Shown here: positions 8,527 through 17,830 of the stretch, piece after piece
Position numbering within the stretch: position 1 is the stretch's first letter
How the letters are laid out: every line of letters starts with the position of its first letter
Assembly: GCA_021648125.1 (NCBI GenBank)
Contig: JAKITK010000004.1
Span: forward strand, 39,720-103,719
Source of the DNA: Lysobacterales bacterium
Lineage (GTDB): Bacteria > Pseudomonadota > Gammaproteobacteria > Xanthomonadales > SZUA-36
DNA: 64,000 nt
Direction: 5' to 3'
The notes under the pieces: generated by a model
Told to the model about the DNA's origin: nothing
Database searches by the model: none
Seen by the model: only the letters and a program-made list of their open reading frames with translations
Position numbers and translations under genes: made by a program

Positions 8527-9462
8527 ATGGATATTATGTTTCATAAGATGCACGGCTTGGGCAATAATTTCATCCTTATTGATAATCGCCAGCAGTCGTT
8601 TAAGCCCCGCACCGAGCAATTACAGCAACTGGCCAACCGGCATACCGGTATCGGTTGTGATCAATTCCTTATTTTAGAAGCCGCAAGCTTACCGTCCGCC
8701 TACCTTGATTTTCGTATTTACAATGCCGATGGCACTGAAGCCGAACAATGTGGCAACGGCATGCGTTGTATCACCCATTATCTGGGCATGAATGGGGAAA
8801 TTTCCAACGAAGAATTTTCCATTCATGGAATTGCTGGGCCGGTATCATGCCGCTGGCAACCCAAGGGAGTAGCAGGCCAGGTAGCCATTAATATGGGACG
8901 GCCGATATTCGAGCCCACTGAGATTCCGTTGGATACCCGGCAGCTCAAATCACTGGCAAACTCCCGTTGGCAGTTGCAAGCAGGCGACATCAACTTGCCC
9001 TTCACCGGGGTTTCAATGGGCAACCCCCACGCTGTGTTCATTGCTGAGGATCAGGCTGCCATCAGCCTGGAAGCACTGGCAAATTCACTCAGTAACCACC
9101 CGGCCTTTCCGGCCGGTGTAAATATCAGCCTGATAGAAAATTATTCTGCTAGCAAGATTACTCTAAGTGTATTTGAACGCGGCAGCGGACCCACCCGTGC
9201 ATGCGGAAGCGGCGCATGTGCTGCTATGGCTGCATTACGCCGAGCGGGAAAAATCAACCACCGAGTAACTGTTTGCCAACCCGGCGGCGATCTGGTGATA
9301 GAATGGTGCGGACTAAGGGAAAAGTCAGACAGTGATACCAGCCAAAATAGCGAGAACGAGCGGCTGTTATCTGAAACTGACAATAATGAGTTATGGATGA
9401 CTGGCCCTGCCAGCTACATTTATAAGGGAGAATTTAGGGATGAATACAAAAGCAAAAATTGA
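8527..9462 (+). CDS. dapF: diaminopimelate epimerase
   Basis: DapF interconverts LL- and meso-diaminopimelate for lysine and peptidoglycan synthesis, using two Cys residues. These are visible in AEQCGNGMRC (near residue 75) and in RACGSGACAAM (near residue 228). At 311 residues it is longer than the usual about 275; the extra length is an acidic, Ser/Asn/Glu-rich insert near residues 265-290, just before the conserved WMTGPASYIYKGEF end. An in-frame ATG nine bases inside the chosen start would give MFHKMHGLGN, closer to the family start. The end overlaps the DUF484 gene by 23 bp. Confidence 0.95.
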   Translation: MDIMFHKMHGLGNNFILIDNRQQSFKPRTEQLQQLANRHTGIGCDQFLILEAASLPSAYLDFRIYNADGTEAEQCGNGMRCITHYLGMNGEISNEEFSIHGIAGPVSCRWQPKGVAGQVAINMGRPIFEPTEIPLDTRQLKSLANSRWQLQAGDINLPFTGVSMGNPHAVFIAEDQAAISLEALANSLSNHPAFPAGVNISLIENYSASKITLSVFERGSGPTRACGSGACAAMAALRRAGKINHRVTVCQPGGDLVIEWCGLREKSDSDTSQNSENERLLSETDNNELWMTGPASYIYKGEFRDEYKSKN

Positions 9463-10141
9463 TGAAAAATCAGTCATAAATTGGTTGGAAGAAAATCCGG
9501 ATATCTTCCAGCAACACCCGCAATTGCTGGAAATTATAGAACTCAGACATTCAAACAACAGCAACACCAGCTCCCTAATTGAGCGCCAAGTTAGTCGATT
9601 ACGCGTTAAAAACCTCGATATTGCACGCAAAATACATCAAATGACGCAAAATGCTCTCGAAAATGAAGACCTTATGGGCAAGCTGCACAGCTTGTCTCTT
9701 GCCTTAGGTGAAACTGAGAGCCTGGGCGATTTTTTCCAACTGTTACGCGATGAACTCAAAAACCGCTTTAATGCAGACTATGTTTATATTGGCCTGTTCG
9801 CAGATAAACTTAGTACCGATGATCAGTTACCACTGAGTATTCTTCAGCCTGATAATCAGGAATTAAATCCTTTCCATACCGTGCTCGAAGGTGGTCAAAC
9901 CAGTTGCGGACGATTGGCTCATGAAAAGCTGCAGTTTCTATTTGGCCGCGATAACCCGATCAGATCTACTGCTCTGGTACCCATCGGCAAACAGGGCAGA
10001 TACGGAATGCTAGCAATTGGATCGGAAAACCCAGGGAAATTTTTCCCTGGAATGGGCACCATGTTCCTGGAACTGCTAAGCGAAACAATCAGTCATCGAT
10101 TGGCCAAGCAAGAAGCTGTTCTCCAGCGACTATCTGCTTGA
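9440..10141 (+). CDS. DUF484 family protein
   Basis: The 233-residue protein has an N-terminal helical part containing VINWLEENPDIFQQHPQLL, the DUF484 signature, a coiled-coil-like stretch, and a C-terminal GAF-like domain (about residues 85-225) ending in ETISHRLAKQEAV. It always sits between dapF and xerC in this clade, and no enzymatic activity is known. The start overlaps dapF by 23 bp and a GGGAG-type ribosome-binding site lies inside dapF, so coupled translation is likely. Confidence 0.88.
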   Translation: MNTKAKIDEKSVINWLEENPDIFQQHPQLLEIIELRHSNNSNTSSLIERQVSRLRVKNLDIARKIHQMTQNALENEDLMGKLHSLSLALGETESLGDFFQLLRDELKNRFNADYVYIGLFADKLSTDDQLPLSILQPDNQELNPFHTVLEGGQTSCGRLAHEKLQFLFGRDNPIRSTALVPIGKQGRYGMLAIGSENPGKFFPGMGTMFLELLSETISHRLAKQEAVLQRLSA

Positions 10142-10158
10142 CAGCTAGATAAATCGGC

Positions 10159-11073
10159 GTGCCCGAACAGCGGCAAACACAGCTTGAAATCGATAATTTC
10201 CTGCAATATTTAAGCACGGAAAAACGACTCTCACCCAGAACAGTCAGTGCCTACCGGCGCGACCTGGACTGTTTGGAAAAACATTTGTCGGCTAATGATT
10301 TAACTTCAATTAATGTAGTTGATGAAAGCCATATCCGTCGTTTTATTGCCGATCAGCACCGCCGCGGACTCGGCAGCCGTTCCCTACAGCGCTTGCTATC
10401 AGCTATCCGCAGTTTCTTCCGTTATTTGCTCCGGGAAGGAAAAGTCAGCAACAATCCGGCTATTAATATCCGCGCCCCAAAACAGCAACAACGCTTACCT
10501 GCAACCCTAGATACCGACACCCTGAACCACCTGCTTTCTTTCGCAGCAAATACCCCGATAGCCATCCGCGATAAAGCCATGCTGGAATTATTCTATTCCT
10601 CCGGATTGCGTCTTAGCGAGCTTGCAGACCTTGAGTGGTCGGCTCTGGATGCCCGCTCAGGCATGTTAAGGGTGACCGGTAAAGGCAACAAAACCCGGGA
10701 CCTGCCGGTTGGTACAATTGCCCTCAAGGCGCTGGAGGAATGGCGCCGGCAACGGGCGGAAATCGCCGATTTTGAAGAAACGAAAATTTTTGTAAGCATG
10801 CGAGGCAATGCCATATCTGTACGCAGCATACAACAACGAGTTGCGCATTGGGCCAGAGTGCAGGGACTACCCCAGCGGGTCTACCCGCATTTGCTGCGTC
10901 ACTCTTTTGCATCACATATGCTGGAGTCCAGCAGCAACTTACGCGCGGTTCAGGAACTGCTCGGGCATGCTGATATCTCCACCACCCAAATATATACACA
11001 TCTCGATTTCCAGCATCTGGCCAAAGTTTATGACAAAGCCCACCCTAGAGCGCGTAAAAAACCGAATAAATAA
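10159..11073 (+). CDS. xerC: tyrosine recombinase XerC
   Basis: XerC with XerD resolves chromosome dimers at dif. The 304-residue protein has the N-terminal SAM-like core-binding domain (residues about 5-95) and the catalytic domain with Arg in LFYSSGLRLSELADL, the HLLRHSFASHM box, LGHADISTTQIYTHL and the nucleophile Tyr in IYTHLDF. It starts with GTG 17 bp after the DUF484 stop. Operon position after dapF-DUF484 supports XerC rather than XerD. A strong inverted repeat lies just downstream. Confidence 0.95.
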   Translation: MPEQRQTQLEIDNFLQYLSTEKRLSPRTVSAYRRDLDCLEKHLSANDLTSINVVDESHIRRFIADQHRRGLGSRSLQRLLSAIRSFFRYLLREGKVSNNPAINIRAPKQQQRLPATLDTDTLNHLLSFAANTPIAIRDKAMLELFYSSGLRLSELADLEWSALDARSGMLRVTGKGNKTRDLPVGTIALKALEEWRRQRAEIADFEETKIFVSMRGNAISVRSIQQRVAHWARVQGLPQRVYPHLLRHSFASHMLESSSNLRAVQELLGHADISTTQIYTHLDFQHLAKVYDKAHPRARKKPNK

Positions 11074-11107
11074 AACCGGTTTAAAAATCCTGAATAAACC
11101 CTGGTTA

Positions 11108-11179
11108 TCTCTCGCAAAGGCGCAGAGAACGCAAAGAAACCCTTTTTCACCTCTGCGTTCTCTGCGCCTCTGCGAGAGA
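11108..11179. repeat. long imperfect inverted repeat between xerC and hslV
   Basis: Two 29-bp arms (11108-11136 and 11151-11179) are complementary with two mismatches around a 14-bp loop. The arms consist of degenerate repeats of a GCAGAG/GCAAAG-type heptamer next to CGC steps. It could fold as a strong hairpin after xerC, but it is not followed by a clear T-run. The composition resembles dispersed palindromic elements found in several unrelated bacterial genomes; only one copy is in this window. Confidence 0.8.
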
Positions 11180-11327
11180 AACCTTCCTTTTCTTGCCTAA
11201 ATGCTCCTTACTATTCACCCATAATAGAATGCCAACAATGCGGTTAAAAATGCCTACAGCATCATCTTGTAAATCCGGCTTCTGCACCCCATGTATTAAC
11301 TCACCAACAATGAATCTAGGTTTTTTC

Positions 11328-11870
11328 ATGCAACAGTATTGCGGTACCACAATTCTTTCTGTCCGCCGAGGCAACAGTGTTGTTATCGGTGGTGATGGCC
11401 AGGTGACTCTGGGCAACACAGTAATGAAATCCAATGCGCGTAAAGTTAGGCGCCTATACAAAGAAAAAATTATCGCCGGTTTTGCCGGCGCCACAGCCGA
11501 TGCGTTTACTTTGTTCGAGCGTTTTGAAGGTAAGCTGGAAAAGCACCATGGTCATCTCACTCGAGCCGCAGTTGAAATGGCCAAGGATTGGCGTACCGAC
11601 CGAGCCTTGCGTCAGCTTGAAGCTCTGCTTTCGGTCGCCGATGAATCTACCTCACTGGTCATTTCCGGAAATGGTGATGTTATCGAGCCCGAACACGGAC
11701 TGATTGCCATTGGCTCCGGCGGCCCCTTTGCCCAGGCGGCAGCCCAAGCCTTGTTAGATAACACCGACATGGACGCTGAAACCATCGTCCGCAAAGCCCT
11801 CGGCATCGCCGCTGATATCTGTATTTATACCAACCACAACCTAGTGATTGAATCACTGGAGACAAAATAA
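11328..11870 (+). CDS. hslV: HslV, proteolytic subunit of the HslUV protease
   Basis: HslV is the threonine peptidase of the HslUV ATP-dependent protease. The start chosen gives 180 residues beginning [16 protein letters not shown]; the catalytic Thr of the TTILSVRR motif would be exposed after removal of the short leader. An AGG eight bases before the ATG supports this start. An in-frame longer reading frame beginning at 11193 would add 45 unrelated residues and is rejected. Also seen are [14 protein letters not shown] and the [14 protein letters not shown] loop. hslU follows with a one-base overlap. Confidence 0.94.
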   Translation: MQQYCGTTILSVRRGNSVVIGGDGQVTLGNTVMKSNARKVRRLYKEKIIAGFAGATADAFTLFERFEGKLEKHHGHLTRAAVEMAKDWRTDRALRQLEALLSVADESTSLVISGNGDVIEPEHGLIAIGSGGPFAQAAAQALLDNTDMDAETIVRKALGIAADICIYTNHNLVIESLETK

Positions 11871-13219
11871 TGTCTAGCATGACCCCACGGGAAATAGTCC
11901 AAGAACTGGATAAACATATCATTGGCCAGTCTGATGCCAAACGGGCCGTCGCAATCGCCCTGCGTAATCGTTGGCGGCGAATGCAGCTACCACTGGAGCT
12001 GCGCAATGAAATAACCCCGAAAAATATTTTGATGATAGGCCCGACCGGTGTCGGTAAAACTGAAATTGCGCGACGCTTAGCCAAGCTCGCTAACGCGCCT
12101 TTTATCAAAGTTGAAGCCACCAAATTTACTGAAGTAGGTTATGTGGGTAAAGATGTAGAATCTATTATCCGCGATTTGGTTGATTCAGCCATCAAAATGG
12201 CTCGTGAACAAGCCATGGCTGCGGTACGCGCACGCGCAGAAGACGCTGCTACCGACAGATTACTGGATATTCTATTACCAAAACCACAGAACATCGGCTT
12301 TGCCAATGAACCCGAATCAAGCGATGACCGCGATGATAACCGCAGTAGTGATACGCGCAAAAAATTCCGCAAAAAACTGCTGGATGGCGACTTGGATGAG
12401 CGTGAAATTGAATTCGATGTTGCATCCCAGATGGGTGTCGACATTATGACCCCTCCGGGAATGGAAGAAATGGCCAGTCAGTTACAAGGCATGTTTCAGA
12501 ATATGGCAGCAACCCGCTCCCAGACTCGCAAAATGAAAATTGCCGAAGCCCGGCCGATTTTAATTGAAGATGAAGCCGCCAAATTAATTAACGACGAGGA
12601 AATCAAGCTACAGGCGCTGGAAAATACCGAGCAGAATGCCATCGTATTTATTGACGAACTGGATAAAGTCACCAAACGAGCAGAAACCGGCGGTGGTGAT
12701 ATTTCCCGTGAAGGCGTCCAGCGTGACCTGCTACCACTGGTGGAAGGCTGTACGGTTTCCACCCGCTACGGAATGATAAAAACTGATCATATACTGTTTA
12801 TCTCATCCGGTGCTTTCCACCTTTCAAAACCATCCGACTTAATCCCGGAGTTACAAGGCCGACTACCTATACGGGTTGAACTGCATGCATTAGGGGTCAA
12901 GGAATTCACTCGTATTCTCACCGAACCTGACGCTTCATTAACTGAGCAGTATCATGCCCTAATGGGCACCGAAGGGGTCGCACTGGAATTTATTGATGAT
13001 GGTGTGCGACGGATTGCAGAAATTGCCTATCAGGTGAATGAGACCACCGAAAACATTGGTGCCCGCCGCTTGCACACAGTAATGGAGCGATTACTCGATA
13101 ATGTTTCTTATGATGCCCCTGAGCGAGACGGCGAGAAAATCAAAATTGATGCCGCCTATGTCGATCAGCACCTCAATGATTTGGCCGCTGATGAAGACCT
13201 GAGCCGGTATATCCTCTGA
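11870..13219 (+). CDS. hslU: HslU, ATPase subunit of the HslUV protease
   Basis: This 449-residue AAA+ unfoldase feeds substrates into HslV. Visible are the N-terminal [27 protein letters not shown] region (trimmed), the Walker [16 protein letters not shown] near residue 60, the pore motif GYVGKDVE, the variable I-domain (about residues 110-240), Walker [11 protein letters not shown], and the C-terminal LSRYIL tail that docks in HslV. Length is normal (E. coli 443). It ends an hslVU operon; a weak hairpin follows. Confidence 0.96.
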   Translation: MSSMTPREIVQELDKHIIGQSDAKRAVAIALRNRWRRMQLPLELRNEITPKNILMIGPTGVGKTEIARRLAKLANAPFIKVEATKFTEVGYVGKDVESIIRDLVDSAIKMAREQAMAAVRARAEDAATDRLLDILLPKPQNIGFANEPESSDDRDDNRSSDTRKKFRKKLLDGDLDEREIEFDVASQMGVDIMTPPGMEEMASQLQGMFQNMAATRSQTRKMKIAEARPILIEDEAAKLINDEEIKLQALENTEQNAIVFIDELDKVTKRAETGGGDISREGVQRDLLPLVEGCTVSTRYGMIKTDHILFISSGAFHLSKPSDLIPELQGRLPIRVELHALGVKEFTRILTEPDASLTEQYHALMGTEGVALEFIDDGVRRIAEIAYQVNETTENIGARRLHTVMERLLDNVSYDAPERDGEKIKIDAAYVDQHLNDLAADEDLSRYIL

Positions 13220-13250
13220 AGCAACCCCAACTAGGTACTACAGAAAAACC

Positions 13251-13280
13251 GGAGTCAGCACTGGCTCCGCAATAGTTTTC
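13251..13280 (+). terminator. possible weak terminator after hslU
   Basis: A short stem GGAGTCA / TGGCTCC (one G-T wobble, tiny loop) is followed by GCAATAGTTTTC. The T-run is short, so termination may be inefficient. Confidence 0.35.
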
Positions 13281-13375
13281 GGAAAAACCGGATAACCCAC
13301 ATCACAGTCACCCTTATACCCCGCTGTATTGTGAAACTATCAAAACCCATCCTGCTTAGTATCCGGACTATCAAT

Positions 13376-13404
13376 TTGACTCAGTTGGTCTTATTGACCA
13401 TAAT
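13376..13404 (+). promoter_or_regulatory. promoter with overlapping palindromic operator for the Phd/VapC-type module
   Basis: TTGACT and CATAAT are spaced by exactly 17 bp, a good sigma-70 promoter 43 bp before the antitoxin start. The spacer and -10 carry a perfect inverted repeat TGGTC-TTATT-GACCA at 13386-13400. Phd/YefM antitoxins and their complexes usually repress their own promoter through such palindromes, so this is the likely operator. Confidence 0.65.
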
Positions 13405-13446
13405 AGGTTCATCTGGTCTGATTAAACATGCGCGGGTTTAAATATT

Positions 13447-13680
13447 ATGATAGTCAATATTTCTGAAGCAAAAGCAAACTTATCCAAGCTAATTGATATG
13501 GTATATCACGGTCAAAAAGTGGTGATTGCTAAAAATAATCTTCCTATCGCTGACTTGGTCATCCATAAACCCAAAGGCAAAAGGCAACTGGGCTTGCTTG
13601 CGGGAGAACTTGTTGTTCCCGATGATTTCAATGATGAAGATTTGCAGCTTGAAAAGATGTTTTATGGTTCCGATGAATGA
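13447..13680 (+). CDS. Phd/YefM-family antitoxin
   Basis: The 77-residue protein starts MIVNISEAKANLSKLIDMVYHGQKVVIAKNN, the Phd/YefM N-terminal fold (IxEAKxxLSxLi...GexviItrn) that dimerises and binds DNA. The C-terminal part (from about residue 45) is acidic and would wrap around the toxin. It overlaps the PIN-domain gene by four bases. No clear ribosome-binding site precedes the ATG. Phd antitoxins paired with VapC-type PIN toxins are a known mixed combination. Confidence 0.85.
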   Translation: MIVNISEAKANLSKLIDMVYHGQKVVIAKNNLPIADLVIHKPKGKRQLGLLAGELVVPDDFNDEDLQLEKMFYGSDE

Positions 13681-14048
13681 AAATCATCCTTGATACACAT
13701 ATTTTCCTCTGGGCACTGGCATCTCCTGAAAAACTTTCAAAAAAGAAACTGTTTGCACTTGAAGCGCTTCCCAATACGATATACATCAGTTCAATTTCTA
13801 TTGCAGAAATTATGATCAAAGCATCCTTAGGAAAGTTAGACATCAATTTCGACCCAGTCAAAATTATTGAAAAATCAGGTTTTGAATTGCTGGATTATAC
13901 CGCCAGAGATGCGGTGTTATTGAAAACACTACCTTTCCACCACAGAGACCCTTTTGACCGAATGCTTATTTGCCAAAGCATTGCCAACAAGATGCATATC
14001 ATGAGTAATGATCAAAAATTCAGTCTATACGACTGTAAATTGCTCTAG
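13677..14048 (+). CDS. PIN-domain toxin (VapC-like ribonuclease)
   Basis: This 123-residue protein has PIN-domain acidic residues: Asp6 in IILDTHIFLWAL, Glu in SSISIAEIMIKASLGKL, and Asp in HHRDPFDRMLICQ. The DPFDRML signature is typical of the VapC subgroup paired with Phd/YefM antitoxins. Toxins of this kind cleave RNA, often tRNA, in the presence of Mg2+. It overlaps its antitoxin by four bases. It converges on the mscS gene, 23 bp away. Confidence 0.88.
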   Translation: MKIILDTHIFLWALASPEKLSKKKLFALEALPNTIYISSISIAEIMIKASLGKLDINFDPVKIIEKSGFELLDYTARDAVLLKTLPFHHRDPFDRMLICQSIANKMHIMSNDQKFSLYDCKLL

Positions 14049-14071
14049 AAAAAACCACCGCTTCAAATAAT

Positions 14072-15274
14072 TCATTTGCTTTCTCTGGAGGCTGGCATTT
14101 CTTTGATATACACATCATTTTTGGTATAAGGAATCTCGATACCTTCAGATTGGAAGAGCTTGTAGATATCCATATACAGATAATGCATAAGACGACCGCG
14201 TAATTCCGGCTCGTCAATGAAACACATCATTTCAAAATCAATACCGGATGCTCCAAAGCCTCGCATCCGCACTACCGGCAGCGGAAACTTGACAATATGC
14301 TCAAGGTCTACCGCTACCGATTTCAGCAATTCACAGACCTTATCCACATCACTGCCATAGGCCACACTGACCTGTAGGCGAATCCGCTCCTTCACCCAAG
14401 GACCACCGCTTTCATTGACGATGGTGGAGTTAGCAATAACGGCGTTTGGAATATTGACTTCAATATCATCCCGGGTAATAAGCCGGGTGGAGCGTAAGCC
14501 CACATGGGTAACCTTGCCGCGCTCACCGCTATCGAGGTTAATGTAATCGCCTATTTTATAGGGCGCATCGGCAACAATGGAAACCCCGGAGATTAAATTT
14601 GCCAGGGTATCTTTGGCCGCAAAACCCACAGCGATACCAACGATACCGGCCGATGCCAGCCAAGCGGTTGCATTAACACCCCAAGCCCCCAGCAGCAGAT
14701 AGACAGATACCGCAACGATCAGCCCCTTCAGAACCATATTAAATAATGGAATGGTGCGTTCTTCAATCAGGTTGAAGTGGTTTTTAATATGACTAAGGAA
14801 TTCAAGGAATAAGCTTACTGAACTCAAGCCGGCAAAGGTCCATGTGAGCACAATCATCGACATCAAAACAGTATCCAGGCGCAACTCCCACTGGTGGGGC
14901 AGCTGTAGTGCTGCAACCGCTATCATCAGGAATATCATTAGCACCGATACAAACACAGGACGGGTCAACAACTTGACCAAGCGGTTATCAATATCCGACT
15001 TGCTACGGGTAGCTAGTCGTTCCAAAATACTGGTAAAGCCCCATTGCACCAACTTGGCGAAGACAACCCCGGCCATCAATAACAATAGCGCCAGAAGAGC
15101 AGGATAGTCTTGTAACAGCCCCCAAAATGGCTGTAAAAAATCCGGTACGAGTTGCTCAAGATTATTGAGCAACAAACTTCCATCGGAAACTTGCTCAACT
15201 ACTGCCTGTTCCGGTAGCGCAGCTTTCTCTGGCCCTGCTGTAGCTGCTTGCTTTGTTGTGACTGTTTCAACCAT
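14072..15274 (-). CDS. small-conductance mechanosensitive channel (MscS family)
   Basis: The 400-residue protein has a variable Ala/Gln-rich N-terminus, hydrophobic helices at about residues 58-80, 105-125, 138-160 and 185-225, and the MscS pore/beta region WLASAGIVGIAVGFAAKDTLANLISGV split over TM3, followed by the DYINLDSGERGKVTHVGLRSTRL beta domain. Such channels open under membrane tension and release solutes during osmotic downshock. Length is greater than E. coli MscS (286). It is read leftward, divergent from rpsB. Confidence 0.92.
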   Translation of the reverse strand: MVETVTTKQAATAGPEKAALPEQAVVEQVSDGSLLLNNLEQLVPDFLQPFWGLLQDYPALLALLLLMAGVVFAKLVQWGFTSILERLATRSKSDIDNRLVKLLTRPVFVSVLMIFLMIAVAALQLPHQWELRLDTVLMSMIVLTWTFAGLSSVSLFLEFLSHIKNHFNLIEERTIPLFNMVLKGLIVAVSVYLLLGAWGVNATAWLASAGIVGIAVGFAAKDTLANLISGVSIVADAPYKIGDYINLDSGERGKVTHVGLRSTRLITRDDIEVNIPNAVIANSTIVNESGGPWVKERIRLQVSVAYGSDVDKVCELLKSVAVDLEHIVKFPLPVVRMRGFGASGIDFEMMCFIDEPELRGRLMHYLYMDIYKLFQSEGIEIPYTKNDVYIKEMPASRESK

Positions 15275-15464
15275 CTTCGAACCTTATATACTCATCGAGT
15301 ATTTGCATAGTAACAAACCTGGGGTAAATTGGAACCTTTGCAGTACTTGCACTGATATCGTATTGGTCACGATAAGCGTTGGACGCACTGTCCATATAAC
15401 GCGTACCTAAGGCAGCAGCTTCCTTTTAGCGATTCTAAGCAAGAGCTAAAAATCTCAATTTATA

Positions 15465-15493
15465 TTGCATTTACCTAATAGAAATGGTATAAA
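15465..15493 (+). promoter_or_regulatory. probable rpsB-tsf promoter
   Basis: TTGCAT and TATAAA are spaced by 17 bp, and the -10 is preceded by TGG, an extended -10 feature. It would give a leader of roughly 245 nt before rpsB, in line with the long leaders of rpsB operons. Confidence 0.55.
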
Positions 15494-15743
15494 TACGGGC
15501 TGATTTTCATATCCGTTTCCGACGCTGTCGGAACAACGAATATCCAAATCAAATTCACACACGCTGCTGTTAAGTTCAGCCGGGTGCCTGCTGATGCAAA
15601 AGTCATCACAGTCGATTAGCAATAATCAGGCCGCAGGTAAGTTGGACAGGTAGTGTGGAAGTTTAACCCTGGATTCAGAAGCACTTAAACTGTGCCGGAA
15701 GACGGCTGTGCACGAATCCATTTTACTAAAGGAATTACAGATC
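15494..15743 (+). promoter_or_regulatory. rpsB leader, possible S2 autoregulatory RNA
   Basis: This is the non-coding leader between the inferred promoter and rpsB. It contains a perfect hairpin TTCCGAC-GCT-GTCGGAA at 15517-15533 that can be lengthened on both sides (TATCCG / CGAATA region). Gammaproteobacterial rpsB leaders carry a structured element (t44-type) through which S2 represses its own operon. That this leader belongs to the family is inference from position and length. The segment 15275-15464 shows no other feature. Confidence 0.4.
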
Positions 15744-16850
15744 ATGGCAAATGTAACCATGCGTCAACTGCTCGAAGCCGGTGTTCATTTCGGTCACCAG
15801 ACTCGTTACTGGAACCCCAAAATGGCACCTTATATCTTTGGTGCCCGTGGCAAGATCCACATTATCAATCTTGAAAAAACCGTACCAATGCTGAACGATG
15901 CCATGGGCTTCATTAGTCGGTTGTCTGCACGGCGCGGTAATATTATGTTTGTTGGCACCAAGCGTGCTGCCGGTGCAACTATTGCCGCCGAAGCACAGCG
16001 TTGCGGTATGCCTTATGTTTCACATCGCTGGTTGGGCGGCATGCTCACCAACTTCCGCACAATTCGCCAATCTGTTCGTCGCCTGAAAGCACTTGAAGAA
16101 ATGCAGAAAGACGGCAGCATGGATAAGCTGGTTAAAAAAGAGATTTTGCAACTGACCCGCGAACAAGACAAGCTGGAACGCAGCCTCGGTGGTATCAAGG
16201 ACATGAAAGGTCTTCCAGATGCACTATTCATTATCGATATCGGACATGAAGACATTGCGATTAAAGAAGCCAAAAAACTCGGTATTCCAGTCATTGCTGT
16301 AGTTGACACTAACTACAACCCAGAAGGTATCGACTACCCGATAGCAGGTAATGATGACGCCATCCGTGCCATCCGTATTTATACAGAATTGGCGGCAGAC
16401 TCCGTTCTCGAAGGGCGCGCTTCCATGCCACATATTGGTGATAGCACTGAAGAGTTCGTCGAACTGGACGCAGACGGTAACCCGCTTGAGAAAAAAGCAG
16501 CCGCTAAACCGGCTAAAAAAGTCAGCAAAAAAACTGCTGTGAAGAAAGCCGCTAAGGCTCCAGCTGAAGAAGCGCCTGCTGAAGCAAGCCCTACTGAAGA
16601 AGCTGCTACTAAAGAAGCTCCTGCCGCCGATAAAACACCTGCTGAAAAAGCGCCTGCTGAAAAAGCTCAGGCCGAAGAAGCTCAGGCCGAAGAAGCTCAG
16701 GCCGAAGAAGCTCAAGCTAATACAACCAGCGAAGTTAAAGCGGAAGCTACAGAAGAAGTAGCAACCGAGGTCGAGGCAACAAAGCCTGCGGCTAAGAAAA
16801 AAACCAGTAAGAAAAAAGCGGCTAAAAAAATCGCTAAAAAAGACGACTAA
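15744..16850 (+). CDS. rpsB: 30S ribosomal protein S2 with long C-terminal extension
   Basis: The chosen start (AAAGGAAT ribosome-binding site) gives 368 residues starting [19 protein letters not shown], the canonical S2 N-terminus. Residues 1 to about 245 match S2 throughout ([42 protein letters not shown]). S2 normally ends near there. Here about 120 extra residues follow, built of Lys/Ala runs, then Ala/Glu/Pro-rich repeats (AQAEE three times in a row), then a Lys-rich end. The tail is probably disordered and highly charged. It is co-oriented with tsf 98 bp downstream. Confidence 0.96.
   Translation: MANVTMRQLLEAGVHFGHQTRYWNPKMAPYIFGARGKIHIINLEKTVPMLNDAMGFISRLSARRGNIMFVGTKRAAGATIAAEAQRCGMPYVSHRWLGGMLTNFRTIRQSVRRLKALEEMQKDGSMDKLVKKEILQLTREQDKLERSLGGIKDMKGLPDALFIIDIGHEDIAIKEAKKLGIPVIAVVDTNYNPEGIDYPIAGNDDAIRAIRIYTELAADSVLEGRASMPHIGDSTEEFVELDADGNPLEKKAAAKPAKKVSKKTAVKKAAKAPAEEAPAEASPTEEAATKEAPAADKTPAEKAPAEKAQAEEAQAEEAQAEEAQANTTSEVKAEATEEVATEVEATKPAAKKKTSKKKAAKKIAKKDD
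16665..16709 (+). repeat. 15-bp tandem repeat inside rpsB tail
   Basis: Three identical copies of GCTCAGGCCGAAGAA lie head to tail and encode (AQAEE)3. A fourth partial unit follows. Perfect identity suggests recent expansion. Confidence 0.9.
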
Positions 16851-16855
16851 TATTG

Positions 16856-16877
16856 ACCGGCAGCTAAGTCTGCCGGT
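16856..16877 (+). terminator. rpsB-tsf intergenic hairpin (attenuator-like)
   Basis: An 8-bp perfect stem ACCGGCAG / CTGCCGGT encloses a 6-nt loop just after the rpsB stop. No T-run follows, so it more likely lowers read-through to tsf or protects the rpsB 3' end than fully terminates. Confidence 0.55.
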
Positions 16878-16948
16878 TCGTCGAGCGAGTTAAATTTTAA
16901 TGACAACTGGCCTTTGACTCAAAGGCCTATAACAAATGAGGTATCGTT

Positions 16949-17827
16949 ATGGCAATTACTGCTGCAATGGTTAAAGACCTACGCGAACGCACAGGCGCAG
17001 GCATGATGGAATGTAAAAAAGCACTGGTCGCTGCCGATGGCAGTATAGATACAGCAATCGAGAACATGCGTAAAGCCGGCATGGCTAAGGCTGATAAAAA
17101 AGCCAGCCGTGTTGCCGCAGAAGGCCTGGTTGTTGTGGCACAAAGCTCAGACAACAAAAAAGCGGTGCTTGTAGAGATTAACAGCGAAACCGACTTTGCC
17201 GCTAAAGATGATAATTTTACCGGTTTTGTCCGTAGAGTCGCTGATGTTGCCTTGGCAGCTAACCCAAATAGTGTTGAAGAGCTGCTGGCTGCGGAATACG
17301 CAGACGGCGAAACAGTTGAAATAGCACGCCAGGCACTAATTTCAAAAATTGGTGAGAATATTCAAGTTCGGCGTTTTGAACGGATCAATACAGACGGCGT
17401 AGTAGGAGCTTATATCCACGGCGGTCGTATCGGTGTACTGGTAGAACTACAGGGTGGCAATAGTGAATTAGCTAAAGATATTGCCATGCATGTTGCTGCT
17501 ATCAACCCGCAATTTGTTAGTGCCGAGCAGGTACCCGCTGAAGTACTTGAGAAGGAAAAAGCCATTCTCATCGCCCAGGCTGAAGACTCCGGTAAGCCAG
17601 CTGATATAATCGAAAAAATGGTTGTCGGTCGGATTCGCAAATTCCTCGCAGAAATCACCCTGTTGGGGCAGGCATTTGTGAAAGACTCTGAAATTACTGT
17701 AGAAAAATTACTACATAAACACGAAGCCAGCGTTATAAGATATACCCGACTGGCCGTGGGTGAAGGTATCGAGAAGAAAGAAGATAACTTTGCTGAAGAA
17801 GTTATGCAGCAAGTCAAGGGAGCATAA
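16949..17827 (+). CDS. tsf: elongation factor Ts
   Basis: The 292-residue protein is the nucleotide exchange factor for EF-Tu. The N-terminal UBA-like domain ends with the diagnostic [16 protein letters not shown], and [11 protein letters not shown] (TDFVA-type motif contacting EF-Tu) follows near residue 80. The core and dimerisation regions and the C-terminal ending are intact. Ribosome-binding site AATGAGG lies a few bases before the ATG. It is followed three bases later by pyrH. Confidence 0.97.
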   Translation: MAITAAMVKDLRERTGAGMMECKKALVAADGSIDTAIENMRKAGMAKADKKASRVAAEGLVVVAQSSDNKKAVLVEINSETDFAAKDDNFTGFVRRVADVALAANPNSVEELLAAEYADGETVEIARQALISKIGENIQVRRFERINTDGVVGAYIHGGRIGVLVELQGGNSELAKDIAMHVAAINPQFVSAEQVPAEVLEKEKAILIAQAEDSGKPADIIEKMVVGRIRKFLAEITLLGQAFVKDSEITVEKLLHKHEASVIRYTRLAVGEGIEKKEDNFAEEVMQQVKGA

Positions 17828-17830
17828 GCT

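Noticed and set aside
11193..11327. 45-codon N-terminal extension of HslV
   Set aside because: It would bury the catalytic Thr, does not resemble the family, and a better start with a ribosome-binding site exists at 11328.
16224..16715. Phe/Ser-rich minus-strand frame of 163 codons
   Set aside because: It is the antisense shadow of the rpsB repeat tail, low in complexity and without a ribosome-binding site.
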